Source: an uncultured Bacilli bacterium (GTDB taxonomy: Bacteria > Bacillota_I > Bacilli_A > RF39 > UBA660). From it: a DNA stretch of 40,374 bases. Below are positions 37,841 to 40,374 of the stretch, piece after piece. Both the position numbers and the translations under genes were made by a program. The stretch covers positions 1 to 40,374 of the forward strand of contig CANRBB010000005.1 of assembly GCA_947628745.1 (NCBI GenBank). The letters are read 5' to 3'. The notes below the pieces were generated by a model. That model was not told the origin of the DNA, searched no databases, and was given only the letters and a program-made list of their open reading frames with translations. The stretch's first letter is position 1. Each line of letters begins with the position of its first letter.

Positions 37841-40241
37841 GCAATTTTAGGAATAATTTTACGTGTTCTTTGGCTAAACCTTTTTTCTTCAACTTTCTGA
37901 TGGCTATTCTTTTCTTCTGAATACTTTTATCACTGAAAATAATGGCAGCAATATCTTCCTTAAGAAAGCTGTTAATTTGTAAATCCATTAAGATACTGTT
38001 GACGTCATCATTTATAACACGAACTGCATCTATTTCAATATCTTTTCCACGACAGTTTACGGTTAATTGGCCAATCGTTGGTATACCTCTTAAGCTTACA
38101 ATAAAGTCGTTGCCATCGGCGGCATATTCGCCTTGAATTATTTGATCATTAAACATTATTTTTACGCTTTCTGCTTCTTTAGTATTTCTAAATACCAACT
38201 TATAATCTCTTTTTTCTGGCGCTATACCACTTTTTCCTTCGACTGAACGGATAATGACAGTATAATTACTTTTCAAATAATTATAATCTATTGATGTTTT
38301 TAGGTAGTATCCTTCCTTGTAAAGTGATGTTATACCGTCATCTTCATACATTGTATACATATTGCTGACACCAGGGAAGATGTGTATTTCCATTTCGGTA
38401 GCTAGTCCAATATTATTTCTGTCGCTTTTGTTTGAAAGAGGTATTATAGAGCCACCATGAGCAAAAACCGGATAATCTTCTTCTCTAAAGAAAGATACAT
38501 GTTTTTTTCCTCCTGGGAATTTCTTTCCTGTGAAAAAGTCATACCAAATTCCATCTGGCATATAGAAACGATGAATGGTTCTATTCATTACATTATCCTT
38601 TTTAGTTAAAATTGGGCAAACCAATAACTGTGAACCAAAATAATATTGATTTTTATATAGTTCATCATCATAACACCAAGGATAGTTATAGTAGAACGGT
38701 TGAATGATAGGTATTCCTACTCTAGAGTAATTGTAGGCTTCTGTGTATAAATATGGAATCAATCTATGGCGTAGTCGTAAATAATCGGCAGCTATGTTAG
38801 TAGTTTTAGCCTCCCATACCCATGGTTCTTTTTTATAGTATGGGCCTCGTGCTCCGTGAAACCTAAGTATAGGTGAAAAGCAACCTAGTTGAACTTGTCT
38901 AATGTATAGTTCGCTTTCTTCTATACCACCATGATTACCACCTACATCTAAGCTTAACCAAGATATTCCTAAATTTGAGGAATTAATATATGCAAAAGTT
39001 TGTCTAGCTAGTTCTTCCCATGTTATTTCTGTTGGTCCACCGTATAAAATTGGGTATCTCTGAGGAGCTACTACTGCTCCTCTTGATAAGACAATTCCTC
39101 TTTTGTTCGCATTTCTATCTGAATCATGATACATATAGTGAGTCATACTCCACATTTTATTTGGTTCTTTAGAATCTTTATAGTCATTCCAAAAGAAGTC
39201 TACTCCTTGAGCTTCGAGAGTGTGAAGATAAACCTTGAAATATACGTCTAACATCTTAGGATTTAGTGGATCAAATTTAATAATACTATTGTCTTGTACT
39301 TCTAAAAATTCAGCGGCTTGTTGGTAATAGGCATCGTGGGGATATAGTCCTTCTTGTGGGTTAACTACCAGTCCTACTCTAATATTCTTACTATGAATTT
39401 TCTTAATAGTCTCAGCTGGATTCGGAAATAGTGAATCATTAAAGGTGAAACCGGTTTTTAGACCTTTATATTTGCCAACATCTCTGTAATGCCAATCGTT
39501 ATCTAAGATAATTGCTGCTAAGGGAATGCGCTTTTTTTCAAAATTTGATATGGTGTCCATAAGACTTTTATCGTCATATGTAATATTTCTGCTCCACCAA
39601 TTACCTAAGGCATATCTTGGTAATAACTCTGGGTAACCTGTAATCTTGAAGTAGTCCATTAGAGCTTCTTTAAAATCTTTATCATAGAGGAACACATATA
39701 TATCTATGTTTTTTTCAGGCCTAGGAAGGAGAGTTCCATCTTTATCCAGTAAAAAAGTGTTACTATCATCAAATGAGGCAAAACCTTCAAGTGAATAAAG
39801 GCCTCTTTGTAGCCTATCACTCAAATTAATATCAAACCCTGATATATTTCCTTTCATATTTCGGGCTTCTGGGTGCTTATAATACCAATCTCTTTGACGA
39901 TCTTTATCTACATCACTTAATAGTGTAATTTTCAGATTTTTTACGGGGTTTACACTACTACCTTCAAAGGGTTCTTCTTTAACATAACTTAGGCAAAAAT
40001 ATTTTGTTGATATTTCTAGCATTGTCTGATCTTGTCTAACTGTAAAAGCTGGTAGACCAATATTTCTGTTTTGAACAAGTTGACTAGGACGATCGACAAA
40101 AGTTCCTGTTGGACTATACTCTAATCTGATGACACGCTCAGTAATCACTGAAAAGCGATATTTTTTTCCTGTAACGCAGGCCTTTGGATCTGACTTCACG
40201 CGACGATAGTCTACTAAAAATTGATCACCTAGTGGATACAT
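37818..40241 (-). CDS. Glycoside hydrolase family 31 (alpha-glucosidase/alpha-xylosidase type)
   Basis: GLYSLEGFASFDDSN, LPRYALGNWWSRN, VDFFWNDYKDSKEPNKMWSM, FHGARGPYYKKEPW; AAGGAGG RBS. Confidence 0.93.
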   Translation of the reverse strand: MYPLGDQFLVDYRRVKSDPKACVTGKKYRFSVITERVIRLEYSPTGTFVDRPSQLVQNRNIGLPAFTVRQDQTMLEISTKYFCLSYVKEEPFEGSSVNPVKNLKITLLSDVDKDRQRDWYYKHPEARNMKGNISGFDINLSDRLQRGLYSLEGFASFDDSNTFLLDKDGTLLPRPEKNIDIYVFLYDKDFKEALMDYFKITGYPELLPRYALGNWWSRNITYDDKSLMDTISNFEKKRIPLAAIILDNDWHYRDVGKYKGLKTGFTFNDSLFPNPAETIKKIHSKNIRVGLVVNPQEGLYPHDAYYQQAAEFLEVQDNSIIKFDPLNPKMLDVYFKVYLHTLEAQGVDFFWNDYKDSKEPNKMWSMTHYMYHDSDRNANKRGIVLSRGAVVAPQRYPILYGGPTEITWEELARQTFAYINSSNLGISWLSLDVGGNHGGIEESELYIRQVQLGCFSPILRFHGARGPYYKKEPWVWEAKTTNIAADYLRLRHRLIPYLYTEAYNYSRVGIPIIQPFYYNYPWCYDDELYKNQYYFGSQLLVCPILTKKDNVMNRTIHRFYMPDGIWYDFFTGKKFPGGKKHVSFFREEDYPVFAHGGSIIPLSNKSDRNNIGLATEMEIHIFPGVSNMYTMYEDDGITSLYKEGYYLKTSIDYNYLKSNYTVIIRSVEGKSGIAPEKRDYKLVFRNTKEAESVKIMFNDQIIQGEYAADGNDFIVSLRGIPTIGQLTVNCRGKDIEIDAVRVINDDVNSILMDLQINSFLKEDIAAIIFSDKSIQKKRIAIRKLKKKGLAKEHVKLFLKLLEYIAEV

Positions 40242-40267
40242 TATATTGCCTCCTTATTCTTTTTTTG

Positions 40268-40374
40268 TAATTATTTGTTTTATTTTTATTAATTTAATAT
40301 TTGATTATTAACTGTTTTTTCATTAATTATTTGTTCTATTTTCATTAATTTGATATTTGATTATTGATTGTTTT
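40268..40374. repeat. 56-bp tandem repeat upstream of GH31, truncated by window end
   Basis: TAATTATTTGTTTTATTTTTATTAATTTAATATTTGATTATTAACTGTTTTTTCAT then TAATTATTTGTTCTATTTTCATTAATTTGATATTTGATTATTGATTGTTTT. Confidence 0.9.

Noticed and set aside
37659-37850. ORF of 63 aa (plus)
   Set aside because: Antisense to the Leu T-box and the GH31 3' end.

Overview
The window is 40.4 kb of very AT-rich DNA from a low-GC Firmicute (Bacilli-like; lineage is inference). It is mostly chromosomal housekeeping and cell-envelope genes plus a sporulation complement: SpoIVA, a SpoVIF-like protein, an alpha/beta SASP with a sigma-G-like promoter, and a Cse60-like small gene absent from the ORF track. Several blocks echo Bacillus gene order: recU-ponA convergent with dnaD-nth; HU/der/spoIVA; ackA-SASP-thiI-ezrA-rpsD facing tyrS; ytxG-ytxH. 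I find no prophage, IS transposase, CRISPR-Cas, rRNA, tRNA or recognisable defence island. Structured non-coding features are two T-box leaders (Tyr, Leu), a probable rpsD leader, and many terminators. The observations most worth a second look are: (1) a pair of related ~130-150 bp intergenic elements with TTTGAGTT...AACTCAAA ends at both sides of the window; (2) a histidine-phosphatase-family protein whose RHG catalytic motif reads SSG; (3) a Leu T-box whose promoter lies in the 3' end of a GH31 gene and which is separated from leuS by ~570 nt of repeat-bearing sequence plus a membrane-protein ORF; (4) an A7 homopolymer in that ORF that opens a 60+ codon extension in another frame; (5) a possible divergent MecA-like adaptor next to spoIVA. 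I did not identify a clear new multi-gene system.
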